Program-made: the position numbers and the translations under genes
Notes under the pieces: model-generated
Database searches by the model: none
Seen by the model: only the letters and a program-made list of their open reading frames with translations
What the model was told of the DNA's origin: nothing
Shown: piece after piece, positions 30,060 to 38,748 of the stretch
How positions within the stretch are numbered: the first letter of the stretch is position 1
How the letters are laid out: each line of letters begins with the position of its first letter
Assembly (NCBI RefSeq): GCF_017696085.1
Contig: NZ_JAAORH010000003.1
Location: forward strand, 372,001-436,000
Origin: Prochlorococcus marinus XMU1410
GTDB taxonomy: Bacteria > Cyanobacteriota > Cyanobacteriia > PCC-6307 > Cyanobiaceae
Reading direction: 5' to 3'
Length of the DNA: 64,000 nucleotides

Positions 30060-31508
30060 CTATTCAAAAGGTAGCATATAGTTAATTTGTTTTGAGGGTT
30101 GAATGTTTTGCAAGAGTAATCTTCCCCAGTTTCTTTTATTTGCTCTTCCATCTAAGATTATTAGTTTACCTGAATTTCTTCTTAAAGGAGAAATAGATCT
30201 TTCAAGTTTAATTCTAGCTTGAGGAAGAAAGAAGTCTCTAAACCAATCTTGAGAAAGCTTCTTTTTATGAGAGACAGTAATTGCATTTATGGGTTCTGAC
30301 ATATTCGGAATCGGAAGTAAAGGAATGATAATTTGTTTTGGAATTTGAATTAAATAAGAATTCATAATCCACCAGTCAAAACTAGAGCAAAGGATTTCAT
30401 TTCTACCTGAGGGAATTGTCTCTAGAAATACTCTCTTCCCGTAAGTAGAAGCTAATTCTGTAGCAAGATTAGTTTTTAAATCAATATCATCAGACAACAC
30501 TAAAGTTAAACCCTTTCTAAAAAGTATTAACTTTTTGCATTTGTCCAAGATTGAATTGGTAAAAAGAGGATTATTAGGAAGTAACTGTTTAGAGGGTATA
30601 TATAAAGAAATCTTTTTCTCTTCAAAATTACTCTTAAAATTAATAACCAAGTCAATAGCTAAACTATGCTTTTTAAAATACATTTGGAAAAAATTATCTT
30701 TTCTCAATGCTGATAAAAAAACAAATTTATTATTTGAAAAAAATTCCTTAATTTGAAAAAGTTCATCTATTGGCTGTAAATACAAATTCCAATCTAAATT
30801 TGTATCATTTAACTTTACCCAGCATGCCCAACCTTGAGATAATGCTTTGTTGACGCTTAAAAATTTATCAGAAAAAAAAGAATTTTCATGAAAAAAGTTT
30901 GACAAGAAACTTATTTCTTTTTCATCTAAATTGATATAACTATTTCCTAAGACCTTTCTCAAGAAGAACTTTTTCTTCAACGAATCATAAACTTTTATGA
31001 ATTTTTGATTGATTACTTCAAATTCTTTAAAATTTTTTGTCCAATCCTTTTTAAGTAAAGAAATACTAAAATGATTTTTTAAATCCTGTTTTATATCCTC
31101 AATTCCTGAATAAACTATTCGATGATTTCTAAGATTACGAGAATTGGGATCATTAAGAAAATTTTGGATAGTTATCAATTGAACATGATGATTTGCAAAA
31201 ATAAATTGATCATTTTTCAAAATAAAATTAAAACCTAGATTTTTCAATGAATCAATCTGAAATTGGCTTATAAATTGGATTTTTTCTTTAGATAAAATAA
31301 AAGTTGAATCCTCTTCCTTTAAAAATAAAGAAATCAAAATTGGAGGTAACCAATCATAGCTAGAGAAAATTTCTGAATTAATTAGATAGGTAGAATCATT
31401 TTCAATACATTTAGAAACTATCCTCCCAAAAGAATATATGTGCTCCCAATTAATACTTTGATCTCTCAAAAAATTTTTCAAATATTGATGACTTAAAATT
31501 TCAAGCAT
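30060..31508 (-). CDS. Degenerate DinG/XPD-type helicase homologue
   Basis: A 482-residue protein whose C-terminal third resembles DinG-like superfamily 2 helicases: WFRDFFLPQARIKLERS is followed by SGKLIILDGRANKRNWGRLLL, the usual 'PqA..K...R.....G....lD.R...k.yG' pattern. The normal QxxGRxxR motif VI reads ERSISPLRR here, and I find no Walker A (GxxxxGKT) or DEAH box in the N-terminal part. It is therefore probably not an active helicase, though it is a full, uninterrupted frame that selection seems to keep. Role unknown. The residues change strongly relative to the family, so the assignment is moderate. Confidence 0.6.
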   Translation of the reverse strand: MLEILSHQYLKNFLRDQSINWEHIYSFGRIVSKCIENDSTYLINSEIFSSYDWLPPILISLFLKEEDSTFILSKEKIQFISQFQIDSLKNLGFNFILKNDQFIFANHHVQLITIQNFLNDPNSRNLRNHRIVYSGIEDIKQDLKNHFSISLLKKDWTKNFKEFEVINQKFIKVYDSLKKKFFLRKVLGNSYINLDEKEISFLSNFFHENSFFSDKFLSVNKALSQGWACWVKLNDTNLDWNLYLQPIDELFQIKEFFSNNKFVFLSALRKDNFFQMYFKKHSLAIDLVINFKSNFEEKKISLYIPSKQLLPNNPLFTNSILDKCKKLILFRKGLTLVLSDDIDLKTNLATELASTYGKRVFLETIPSGRNEILCSSFDWWIMNSYLIQIPKQIIIPLLPIPNMSEPINAITVSHKKKLSQDWFRDFFLPQARIKLERSISPLRRNSGKLIILDGRANKRNWGRLLLQNIQPSKQINYMLPFE

Positions 31509-31603
31509 TTATAATTAATTTAATTTCAAAAACATGCAAAATTTATGAACCTAATATACAAAAAATTGGTATCAATAAAAGAGGGTCTTGAATTAATTAA
31601 TTT

Positions 31604-32443
31604 ATGAAAATCGGAATAGTAGGATTAGGATTAATTGGTGGTTCTTTAGGATTAAAACTCCAAAGTCTAAATCATACAATTTATGGAATAGCAAATAATG
31701 AATTTAATGAAAAAAAAGCTAAGGATAAAAAACTTGCAAATTTTGTTAGCCGTGATCTGAGCTTATTAAAAAAATGTGAGCTAATAATTTTGGCATTGCC
31801 TATCAAAGATTTGATTAGTCCTTCGCAACAATTAGTAGCATCAATACCTCAGGAAACAATACTAACTGATGTAGGGTCTGTAAAAGAACCAATTGTAAAT
31901 ACATGGGAACATTCACATCCTCTATTTATTGGATCTCATCCAATGGCAGGAACAGAAAAAAAAGGAGTTGATTCAGGTTTTGAAGGTCTTTTTAAAAATG
32001 CAAAATGGATTATTACCCCAACACAAAATAGTGATTTAAATTCAGTCAGAACTATTTCCGAGCTCATAAAATCAATGGATTGTGAGATTTGCCAAGCTTC
32101 GCCAAAAGAGCATGATGAAGCAGTATCTCTAATTTCTCATTTGCCTATATTTTTAGCTTCTGCCCTCATAGAAACTGCGCAAACAAAAAATAATCAATCT
32201 TTATTAGATCTCTCGCAAAAATTAGCTGCTACAGGATTTGCTGATACTTCGAGAGTTGGCGGAGGAAATGAACAACTAGGCCTAGATTTAGCTATTAATA
32301 ATCAGATAAATGTTTTAAATTCCATAAATAATTTTAAAAATAAGCTGAATATACTGGAATCTCTTATTAAAGAAAAAAATTGGGATTTACTTTCTAAAAA
32401 ACTTGCTGAAGCAAAAGAAAACAGGCAAAATTTTATAAACTAA
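31604..32443 (+). CDS. tyrA: Prephenate/arogenate dehydrogenase
   Basis: An NAD(P)-dependent dehydrogenase of tyrosine biosynthesis. The 279-residue protein has the Rossmann motif GIVGLGLIGGSLGLKLQSL (3-21), GSHPMAGTEKKGVDSG around residue 110 and the helical C-terminal dimer domain. Cyanobacterial enzymes of this type usually prefer arogenate and NADP. That is family knowledge and cannot be read from the sequence here. It overlaps the end of the desaturase-like gene by 11 bases, tail to tail. Confidence 0.93.
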   Translation: MKIGIVGLGLIGGSLGLKLQSLNHTIYGIANNEFNEKKAKDKKLANFVSRDLSLLKKCELIILALPIKDLISPSQQLVASIPQETILTDVGSVKEPIVNTWEHSHPLFIGSHPMAGTEKKGVDSGFEGLFKNAKWIITPTQNSDLNSVRTISELIKSMDCEICQASPKEHDEAVSLISHLPIFLASALIETAQTKNNQSLLDLSQKLAATGFADTSRVGGGNEQLGLDLAINNQINVLNSINNFKNKLNILESLIKEKNWDLLSKKLAEAKENRQNFIN

Positions 32444-33938
32444 AATTTTCTATACCTTTGGAAGCTAAAATTTGCCTTGAAACCATTAATGCAGACTGAC
32501 TAACACCTGCAGTCCCCTCTCCTGGATAAATCGAATCTCCACATAACCATAAACCTTCAAAAGGTGTCCTACTTGATAATCCAAATAAACCAAAAATATC
32601 TGGATTTTGACCAAGCCCGCCTACTATTCCATTAGGTCTTTTTGTCCATTTTTCAAAGCCCAATGGAGTGGCTAATTCTCTATGTAGCCATTTTTCAGGA
32701 TCAATATCAAATTGACTTTCCAATTCAAGGGATATTTTTTTCATGAAATCATTTTTTTTCTTTAAGTAAGTTTGTTTATCTAGACCAAACCAATCTTTAG
32801 TTTTGGTAAAGATACTGGCAATTAAAGTAACCTCACCTTTTGGCGCTCTTCCATCACCATCATCACTAATTGATACAAATAACGAACAAAATTCTTTTGA
32901 AACAAATTGATAATGATTGGAGAATGTTTTTTTAATATGTTCCTTTTTTAATGCTGAATAAAAAACTATAGCTCCACTTGGATCAGGCAAATTATTAAGT
33001 CGATTTTTATAATTTTTTTTTCTTTCTAAAGGATCTTTCAAATGCTTGAGTAAAGATTGTGGAGGTGCGGTATAAATCACATCTTTTGCTTGATAAATAA
33101 ATGATTTTTTTTTCGAATTAGCAGATAGTTGCCAACACATATTTACGTCGTCAAAAGTTATAGAATTAACTTCTTGTCCAAAAATTAAATTAACTCCAGT
33201 TTTAATTAATGAACTTTCTAATGATTCACTTAAAGACTGCATAGATTTTTTAAGATGCCACAGACCATGTGGCTGTTGGCACATCTGAAGAACAGTAGAT
33301 CCATATAATGCTGCAGTACTATAAACGTCCTCTTGAGAATAAAGTTTTAGTTGAAGATTTAAGAATTTAATCAAGCGCTCATTATTGGATAATCCACATA
33401 TCCGCAATAGATCAAAAATAGTAGATTTAAGTAAGATACCTGTAACAAGGTTTGAAGGTACTAGTGCTTTGAGAAGTTGAGAAAAATCCCAAAAATTACT
33501 TATTGGTAATACAGGATTATTATTAGCAAATATCCAATTACTTTCATGTATTAGGGTACAAAGCTTCCAAAATCTTTGACTCCCAGGAAACTGCATTTCT
33601 CGTTCAGCAATCCATTTACTTTTTTCATACCAAATAGGGATAGGATTACCACCATCATTTAAATCAACAATGCAAGCAGGGTCTAAAATTGTGGCTTCTG
33701 GGAATGGAATATCTAAAAAATCAAAAATTCTAGAATGTATTCCTCCCTTCTCTAAACCAGCAACCTGAGTTGCGCCAACATCGAAAGTATAATTCTTTCT
33801 TTTAAAAGTACCGGCACATCCTCCGGCTTGAGTATGAGATTCGATTAAAGTCACTGATAAGCCTTGTTTTGATAAAATCGCTGCAGAAGTTAGTCCTGCT
33901 ATACCGGCGCCTACAACAATAACTTCAGACTTTTTCAT
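32433..33938 (-). CDS. crtD: Carotenoid desaturase/isomerase family FAD protein, CrtD-like
   Basis: A 501-residue FAD enzyme of the phytoene-desaturase family. The dinucleotide motif VIVVGAGIAGLTSAAIL lies at residues 6-22, followed by GGCAGTFKRKNYTFDVGATQVAGLE. The C-terminal FAD-binding segment LWLCGDSIYPGEGTAGVSQSALM is typical. The N-terminal 'FDVGATQVAG' pattern fits the cyanobacterial C-3',4'-desaturase (CrtD) type better than CrtH, but a different carotenoid or isoprenoid substrate is possible. Its ATG is only four bases from the divergent fructosamine kinase ATG. Confidence 0.72.
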   Translation of the reverse strand: MKKSEVIVVGAGIAGLTSAAILSKQGLSVTLIESHTQAGGCAGTFKRKNYTFDVGATQVAGLEKGGIHSRIFDFLDIPFPEATILDPACIVDLNDGGNPIPIWYEKSKWIAEREMQFPGSQRFWKLCTLIHESNWIFANNNPVLPISNFWDFSQLLKALVPSNLVTGILLKSTIFDLLRICGLSNNERLIKFLNLQLKLYSQEDVYSTAALYGSTVLQMCQQPHGLWHLKKSMQSLSESLESSLIKTGVNLIFGQEVNSITFDDVNMCWQLSANSKKKSFIYQAKDVIYTAPPQSLLKHLKDPLERKKNYKNRLNNLPDPSGAIVFYSALKKEHIKKTFSNHYQFVSKEFCSLFVSISDDGDGRAPKGEVTLIASIFTKTKDWFGLDKQTYLKKKNDFMKKISLELESQFDIDPEKWLHRELATPLGFEKWTKRPNGIVGGLGQNPDIFGLFGLSSRTPFEGLWLCGDSIYPGEGTAGVSQSALMVSRQILASKGIENFSL

Positions 33939-33942
33939 TAAA

Positions 33943-34821
33943 ATGCAAAAATTATCTCCTATTGAAATTAACGAAATTTGTGAAGAATTAGGTGAAACCT
34001 ATCCAAAAAGTATTGAACAAGTACATGGTGGCGATATTCATAATTCATGGCGAATAGAATTCTCAAACAAAAAGTTATTCCTTAAAAGAAACATTAGAAA
34101 CAAAAAATTTCTTGAATTTGAAAAATATTGTCTCCAAAATTTGAGAAAATATATTAATCAAGAGAACTTAGTTATTCCTGAAGTTATTACATATAAAAAT
34201 ATAAAAAATAAAGAGATTCTTTTAATTGAATGGATAGATATGCATAACTTTGACCAAAAAAAGCTTGGAAAAGGTTTAGGTGAATTGCACTTGAAATCAG
34301 CAGAATCTAACCCCAAAATGTTTGGGTTTCCAGTTGAGGGTTTTATCGGAACAACAGATCAGAAAAAAGGCTTGGAAGGTAATTGGATAGATTGTTTTTT
34401 AAACTTAAGGATAATACCTCAATTATTAATTCTTAAATCGAGAATTTTAGATAAAGAAATTATAAATAAAGTTAAAGAAAAAATTAAATCAGAATTGCTG
34501 AATCACAAACCAATAAATGCTCTAGTTCATGGTGATTTATGGTCAGGCAATGCAGGAATGGACAAAAATGGGAAGGGGGTTATATTTGACCCTGCATCTT
34601 GGTGGGCAGATAATGAAGTAGATATAGCTATGACAAAACTATTTGGAGGTTTTAGAAAAGAATTTTATGAAGAATACCATAGAATTTTTCCTATAAAAAA
34701 CGGATTTGAAAAAAGAATTATTATTTATAATTTTTATCACATATTGAATCACGCCAATATGTTTGGAGGAGGGTACTTAAACCAAGTTGAAGATTACGTA
34801 AAAGCAATTCTTAATATGTAA
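33943..34821 (+). CDS. Fructosamine/ketosamine-3-kinase family protein
   Basis: A 292-residue kinase of the aminoglycoside-phosphotransferase fold. VHGGDIHNSWRIEF, FLKRNIRNKKFLEFE (ATP-binding Lys) and the catalytic loop VHGDLWSGNAG, then FDPASWWADNEVDIAM, match fructosamine kinases. These repair glycated protein amino groups by phosphorylation. The catalytic Asp lies in HGDLW. It is divergent from the CrtD-like gene with only four bases between start codons. Confidence 0.87.
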   Translation: MQKLSPIEINEICEELGETYPKSIEQVHGGDIHNSWRIEFSNKKLFLKRNIRNKKFLEFEKYCLQNLRKYINQENLVIPEVITYKNIKNKEILLIEWIDMHNFDQKKLGKGLGELHLKSAESNPKMFGFPVEGFIGTTDQKKGLEGNWIDCFLNLRIIPQLLILKSRILDKEIINKVKEKIKSELLNHKPINALVHGDLWSGNAGMDKNGKGVIFDPASWWADNEVDIAMTKLFGGFRKEFYEEYHRIFPIKNGFEKRIIIYNFYHILNHANMFGGGYLNQVEDYVKAILNM

Positions 34822-34828
34822 TCTTTAA

Positions 34829-35194
34829 CTACCCTAAATATGTCTTCTTAAGATTTTGTACCTTATCTAGCACAGCTTCACGATTTTCACTAGTACGAAG
34901 ATTTTGCCAGCTCCATTGACCGACAACAATGACCCCTAGCAGTTCTAGTAAACCAGGAAGAATTGGGAAAAAGTTTATCGTGTCAATGACAACTTTAATT
35001 ATTATCTGAGCTATTACGACAACAGCAATTATGCCTGCCGCCTTGCCGTACTTGCCCATTTGAGTCCAATCAACATTACCAAGGGTTTCGTTGACTTTTC
35101 CCATAACATCAGAGTACTTCTCTGAAAAACTTTTGGTTTCTGAGCTTGTATCGGAGCCGGAGTCTTGGTTTGACTCTGGAGTGTTATCACTCAT
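34829..35194 (-). CDS. CAAD-domain membrane protein (CurT-like)
   Basis: A 121-residue protein. Residues 1-30 are acidic and disordered (many Ser, Asp, Glu). An amphipathic stretch (SEKYSDVMGKVNETLGNV) leads to two membrane segments (about 50-70 GKAAGIIAVVVIAQIIIKVV and 75-95 FFPILPGLLELLGVIVV), and ENREAVLDKVQNLKKTYLG ends it. This is the CAAD/CURT1 pattern. Relatives bend thylakoid membranes or anchor tRNA synthetases. The role here is an inference from that family. Confidence 0.75.
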   Translation of the reverse strand: MSDNTPESNQDSGSDTSSETKSFSEKYSDVMGKVNETLGNVDWTQMGKYGKAAGIIAVVVIAQIIIKVVIDTINFFPILPGLLELLGVIVVGQWSWQNLRTSENREAVLDKVQNLKKTYLG

Positions 35195-35488
35195 GAATTC
35201 AGTAAACTTAATATATGAACCAGACAGTATCGGAAAAAACGTCTATTGACTACCTTTTTGTTGTGCAAAATTCCGAACCGAAACATTTTGTATTTTTTTA
35301 GAGGCTTTGGTATATATGCTTTCTGAAGATATTTAAACTTAAAATTGATTTATAAAAACTTCACATTATGGTCTAGTTCTAACAAAAACATTAATAAATT
35401 AGAGTAATAAGAAAAATTTAAAAGACTAAAATTTTTAATTTAATTATTATATTTTCATAGTTTATCTCGCAAAAATTAAAGGATTTCA
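35195..35488. other. Divergent intergenic region with no assigned gene
   Basis: It lies between the CAAD-protein gene (minus) and the ThiF/rhodanese gene (plus). It is AT-rich. A 28-codon frame at 35215-35301 (see findings) and an inverted repeat TCGGAA/TTCCGA (35230-35235, 35271-35276) are all I can see. It should contain two divergent promoters, but none is clear. Confidence 0.4.
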
Positions 35489-36634
35489 ATGTCCAAAGAT
35501 ATAAAATTTAATTTCTTAAACTCTGATGAAGAAGAAAGATATCAAAAACATTTGACCCTCAAAGAGATAGGTTATGAGGGCCAACTAAATCTTAAAAACA
35601 GCTCAGTATTATGCATTGGAGCAGGTGGGCTTGGTTCTTCCGTTTTGCTTTATTTAGCTGCAGCAGGAATTGGGAGAATTGGAATAGTTGATAACGATCA
35701 AGTTGAAAAGTCTAATCTCCAGAGACAGATAATTCATGAAACAAATACTATTGGCAATCTTAAAATTGATTCTGCTCGGGAAAGAATTAAAAAATTCAAT
35801 CCTAATTGTGAAATATTAACCTTTTCAGAGAGAATAAATCCTAAAAATGCTCTTGAATTAATAAAGGAGTTTGATGTTATTTGTGATTGCTCAGATAACT
35901 TTGGAACAAGATATTTAATAAATGATTCATGCCTGATATTAAATAAACCCCTAGTCTTTGGAAGTGTACAAGGCTTTGAAGGGCAAGTGAGTGTTTTCAA
36001 TTTATATAAAAATAGTCCAAATTTAAGAGACTTACTTCCAGAATCACCTTCAAAAAATGCTGCCCCAAGTTGTTCAGAATATGGGGTTGTGGGTGTTTCA
36101 ACAGGTTTAATAGGAATTCTTCAGGTTAATGAAATTATCAAAATCATTTTAAAAAAAGGTGAAATTTTAGATGGGAAGATTTTAATTTTTGATCTATTAA
36201 ATATGAATATGAAAAAATTACATCTAAAAAGTGATCACTTAAATAAAGTAATAAAAAATTTGTCTCAGTATGAGGGGTTTTATAATAGCGATGAATATTG
36301 TGAGAAAAATATTGAAATCAAAAGCATTAATGCTAATGCATTTAAAAGCTTATACAAAGCAAAACCCAACAAAATTCTTTTAATTGATGTTAGAGAAAAT
36401 GAAGAATTTTCTACTTATGCAATAGAGGGATCTATATCAATTCCTTTAAGTAACTTGAACCAAGAATCTGATTTAAAATTAATTCAAAAAGAAAGTTTAA
36501 GTAAAGAAGTTTTCACTATATGTAAATCGGGGAAACGTTCTGAAAAAGCTTCAATAATCTTGTCTAAATTCAAAATTCAGTCAAGATCTGTTGAAGGCGG
36601 CATTGAAAAGGTAAAAAAAATATTGGGCAATTAA
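35489..36634 (+). CDS. moeB: ThiF/MoeB-type adenylyltransferase with C-terminal rhodanese domain
   Basis: A 381-residue two-domain protein (MoeZ-like). The E1-type domain has the nucleotide motif CIGAGGLGSSVLLYLAAAGI (42-61), DNDQVEKSNLQRQ and DCSDNFGTRYLIND, with a likely catalytic Cys in AAPSCSEYGVVG. The rhodanese domain (about 290-381) has LIDVRENEEF and the active loop CKSGKRSE (Cys near residue 345). Together they activate and load sulfur onto a carrier protein (MoaD or ThiS type). The partner carrier is not in this window. A typical cyanobacterial fusion. Confidence 0.9.
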   Translation: MSKDIKFNFLNSDEEERYQKHLTLKEIGYEGQLNLKNSSVLCIGAGGLGSSVLLYLAAAGIGRIGIVDNDQVEKSNLQRQIIHETNTIGNLKIDSARERIKKFNPNCEILTFSERINPKNALELIKEFDVICDCSDNFGTRYLINDSCLILNKPLVFGSVQGFEGQVSVFNLYKNSPNLRDLLPESPSKNAAPSCSEYGVVGVSTGLIGILQVNEIIKIILKKGEILDGKILIFDLLNMNMKKLHLKSDHLNKVIKNLSQYEGFYNSDEYCEKNIEIKSINANAFKSLYKAKPNKILLIDVRENEEFSTYAIEGSISIPLSNLNQESDLKLIQKESLSKEVFTICKSGKRSEKASIILSKFKIQSRSVEGGIEKVKKILGN

Positions 36635-36648
36635 TTTTTGAAAAATAG

Positions 36649-37809
36649 TTAGTAATCTATACCTCTTTTTAAATCAACTCCCACATTTGCATAATGCTTA
36701 TGACAAACCATTTCAGAGTAAACATTAGCTAGTTCAAAGTATGAAGGTTCATTTTTACACCTCCCAGTAATTACAACTTCTGTATCTGCTGGTTTTTTTA
36801 AGAGGGTTTGATGTATTGATTCCACAGGTAGCAACTCTAAATCAACAGTTGGATTCAATTCATCTAAAATGATAGTTTTATACAAACCAGACAAAATAGC
36901 AGCTTTGGCAATTTCCCATGCTCTTTCAGCCTCAACATAATCAATTGGTTGTTGCTGACCTCTCCATACGATGGCATCTCTGCCTGAACGCAAATGATCT
37001 ACTAAATGAGGATAACTCTCTCTCAAAGCTTCGATGGCAGCATCTTCGGTATAGCCATTTCCACCTTTTAACCACTGTAATATTAAAACTCTGTGACTTT
37101 TATCTTGAGATATTCCTTTACCGATAGCTTGAAGAGCCTTACCGAGTGCACTTGTGGATTTACCCTTTCCTTCACCTGTATAAATCTCAATTCCACCAAT
37201 AAGACTACTTTGTCTAGTTAGTTCTGATAAGTCTCCTATCAAACGGGGTCTCATTTCTGAATGGAGTTGAGATATTCTTACCAAAGAGAGCGGGGCTGCC
37301 CTTCCAGTAATAATTATTTCTAATCCATCTGGACGATTTTGAAGAGAATCAACTACTTCATTGATATCCAGCATTCCCAAATCAAGAACTGGATTCAACT
37401 CATCAAGTACAACTACAGAATAAAGAGAACTAGCAATTGCTCCTTTAGCAATATTCCAACCTCTTTCAGCCTCGCCAACATCAAACTTTGTCACTTGTTC
37501 AGCAGAAAAGAATTCAGATCTTCCTGTCCTTACATGATCAATTAAATGTGGAAAGCCTCTTTGTAAAGCCTCTATAGCTGAATCCTCGTCATATGGCCTC
37601 TCAGGGCCTTTTAAAAATCTTAAAAGTAAAACTCTTGACTGTCTTTTTTCGCATATTCCTAATCCTATTGTCCTGAGAACTACTCCCAATGCAGCCTGAC
37701 TTTTTCCCTTACCATCTCCATCATAAATATGTAATTGACCTTTTGATCTCTCTTGACTGTCACTTGCTGTGACAATTCCAATTCCTCTATTTCTACTCGT
37801 ATTCGTCAA
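36649..37809 (-). CDS. cobO: Tandem-duplicated cob(I)alamin adenosyltransferase (CobO/BtuR type)
   Basis: A 386-residue protein made of two homologous halves. Half one (about 22-195) has P-loop GDGKGKS (31-37), VVVLDELNPVLDLG and ITGRAAP. Half two (about 205-386) has P-loop GEGKGKS (212-218), IILDELNPTVDLE and ITGRCKNEP. CobO/BtuR puts the adenosyl group on cobalt of corrinoids. A single domain of about 190 residues is the family norm. The start is TTG at 37809. Both halves keep their ATP motifs, so both might bind ATP. Confidence 0.87.
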   Translation of the reverse strand: MTNTSRNRGIGIVTASDSQERSKGQLHIYDGDGKGKSQAALGVVLRTIGLGICEKRQSRVLLLRFLKGPERPYDEDSAIEALQRGFPHLIDHVRTGRSEFFSAEQVTKFDVGEAERGWNIAKGAIASSLYSVVVLDELNPVLDLGMLDINEVVDSLQNRPDGLEIIITGRAAPLSLVRISQLHSEMRPRLIGDLSELTRQSSLIGGIEIYTGEGKGKSTSALGKALQAIGKGISQDKSHRVLILQWLKGGNGYTEDAAIEALRESYPHLVDHLRSGRDAIVWRGQQQPIDYVEAERAWEIAKAAILSGLYKTIILDELNPTVDLELLPVESIHQTLLKKPADTEVVITGRCKNEPSYFELANVYSEMVCHKHYANVGVDLKRGIDY

Positions 37810-37917
37810 TTGAACAAAATTAATAAATTTAATCTAAGATATAGATAATAATATTATTAAAGATTTAATAATAAATTCAACCTATTCATAGGTAATTTAA
37901 ATTTTAAAGTAATTCGC

Positions 37918-38742
37918 ATGTTCAATCAACTAGAAATTCTTTCTGATGAACAAAGTGAAAAGCTTTACACAATTAGAAGATACATTAAGAATCTTGATAG
38001 TGTTTGTGTTGCTTATTCCGGAGGAGTTGATAGTACATTAGTAGCATCATTAGCATTCGAGCAATTAGGTAGCAAAGCAATTGCTATAACTGGCATTTCT
38101 CCTGCATTAGCAAATACTCTTCGTGAAGAAGCAAGAAGGCAAGCAAAATGGATTGGAGTAAAGCATTTAGAAATTAAAACATCAGAATTAGACCAATCAA
38201 GTTACAGTGAGAATCCTAAGGATAGGTGCTTTACATGCAAACAAGAGCTTCATAAACATACAACCTACCTCTCAAAAAAACTTAATTACAAGATTGTTTT
38301 AGATGGAGTCAATCTGGATGATCTTAAAGATTTCAGACCAGGTATACAAGCCTCAAAACAAGCAGGAGTTATCTCTCCCCTTGCAAAATTTAAAGTCTCA
38401 AAACAAGACATTAGAGATATATCAAGAGCATTGGGTTTCCCTTGGTGGGATAAACCTGCTCAACCTTGCTTATCATCAAGATTTCCTTATGGCCATGAAA
38501 TAACTAGTGAGAGGCTAAAAATGGTTGAGAAAGCAGAAGAATATCTCAAAGAATGTGGATTATCAGAGGTCAGAGTTAGATGTCAAGGCTCAACCGCAAG
38601 AATAGAAATTCCCAAAGATGAATTAAAAAATTTTTTTAACAAATATAATTTTAGTGAATTAGTTCAATATTTTTCTAATTTAGGATTTAATTGCACAAGC
38701 TTGGATCTTGAAGGGTTAGTAAGCGGAAAATTAAATAGGTAA
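37918..38742 (+). CDS. larE: LarE-type ATP-dependent sulfur transferase
   Basis: A 274-residue PP-loop ATPase. VAYSGGVDSTL holds the pyrophosphate loop (34-39). RCFTCKQELHKH (Cys103, Cys106) and PCLSSRFPYG (Cys183) are the conserved cysteines of the LarE family. LarE adenylates the pyridinium biscarboxylate intermediate and supplies sulfur to the nickel-pincer cofactor. Cys183 is in the position where either the sacrificial sulfur or a cluster ligand would be expected. No larB or larC is in this window. Convergent with speD. Confidence 0.88.
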   Translation: MFNQLEILSDEQSEKLYTIRRYIKNLDSVCVAYSGGVDSTLVASLAFEQLGSKAIAITGISPALANTLREEARRQAKWIGVKHLEIKTSELDQSSYSENPKDRCFTCKQELHKHTTYLSKKLNYKIVLDGVNLDDLKDFRPGIQASKQAGVISPLAKFKVSKQDIRDISRALGFPWWDKPAQPCLSSRFPYGHEITSERLKMVEKAEEYLKECGLSEVRVRCQGSTARIEIPKDELKNFFNKYNFSELVQYFSNLGFNCTSLDLEGLVSGKLNR

Positions 38743-38748
38743 ATATTG

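Noticed and set aside
35230-35276. Inverted repeat TCGGAA/TTCCGA as a regulator site
   Set aside because: Short arms 35 bases apart; chance is likely and no -10 or terminator lies with it.
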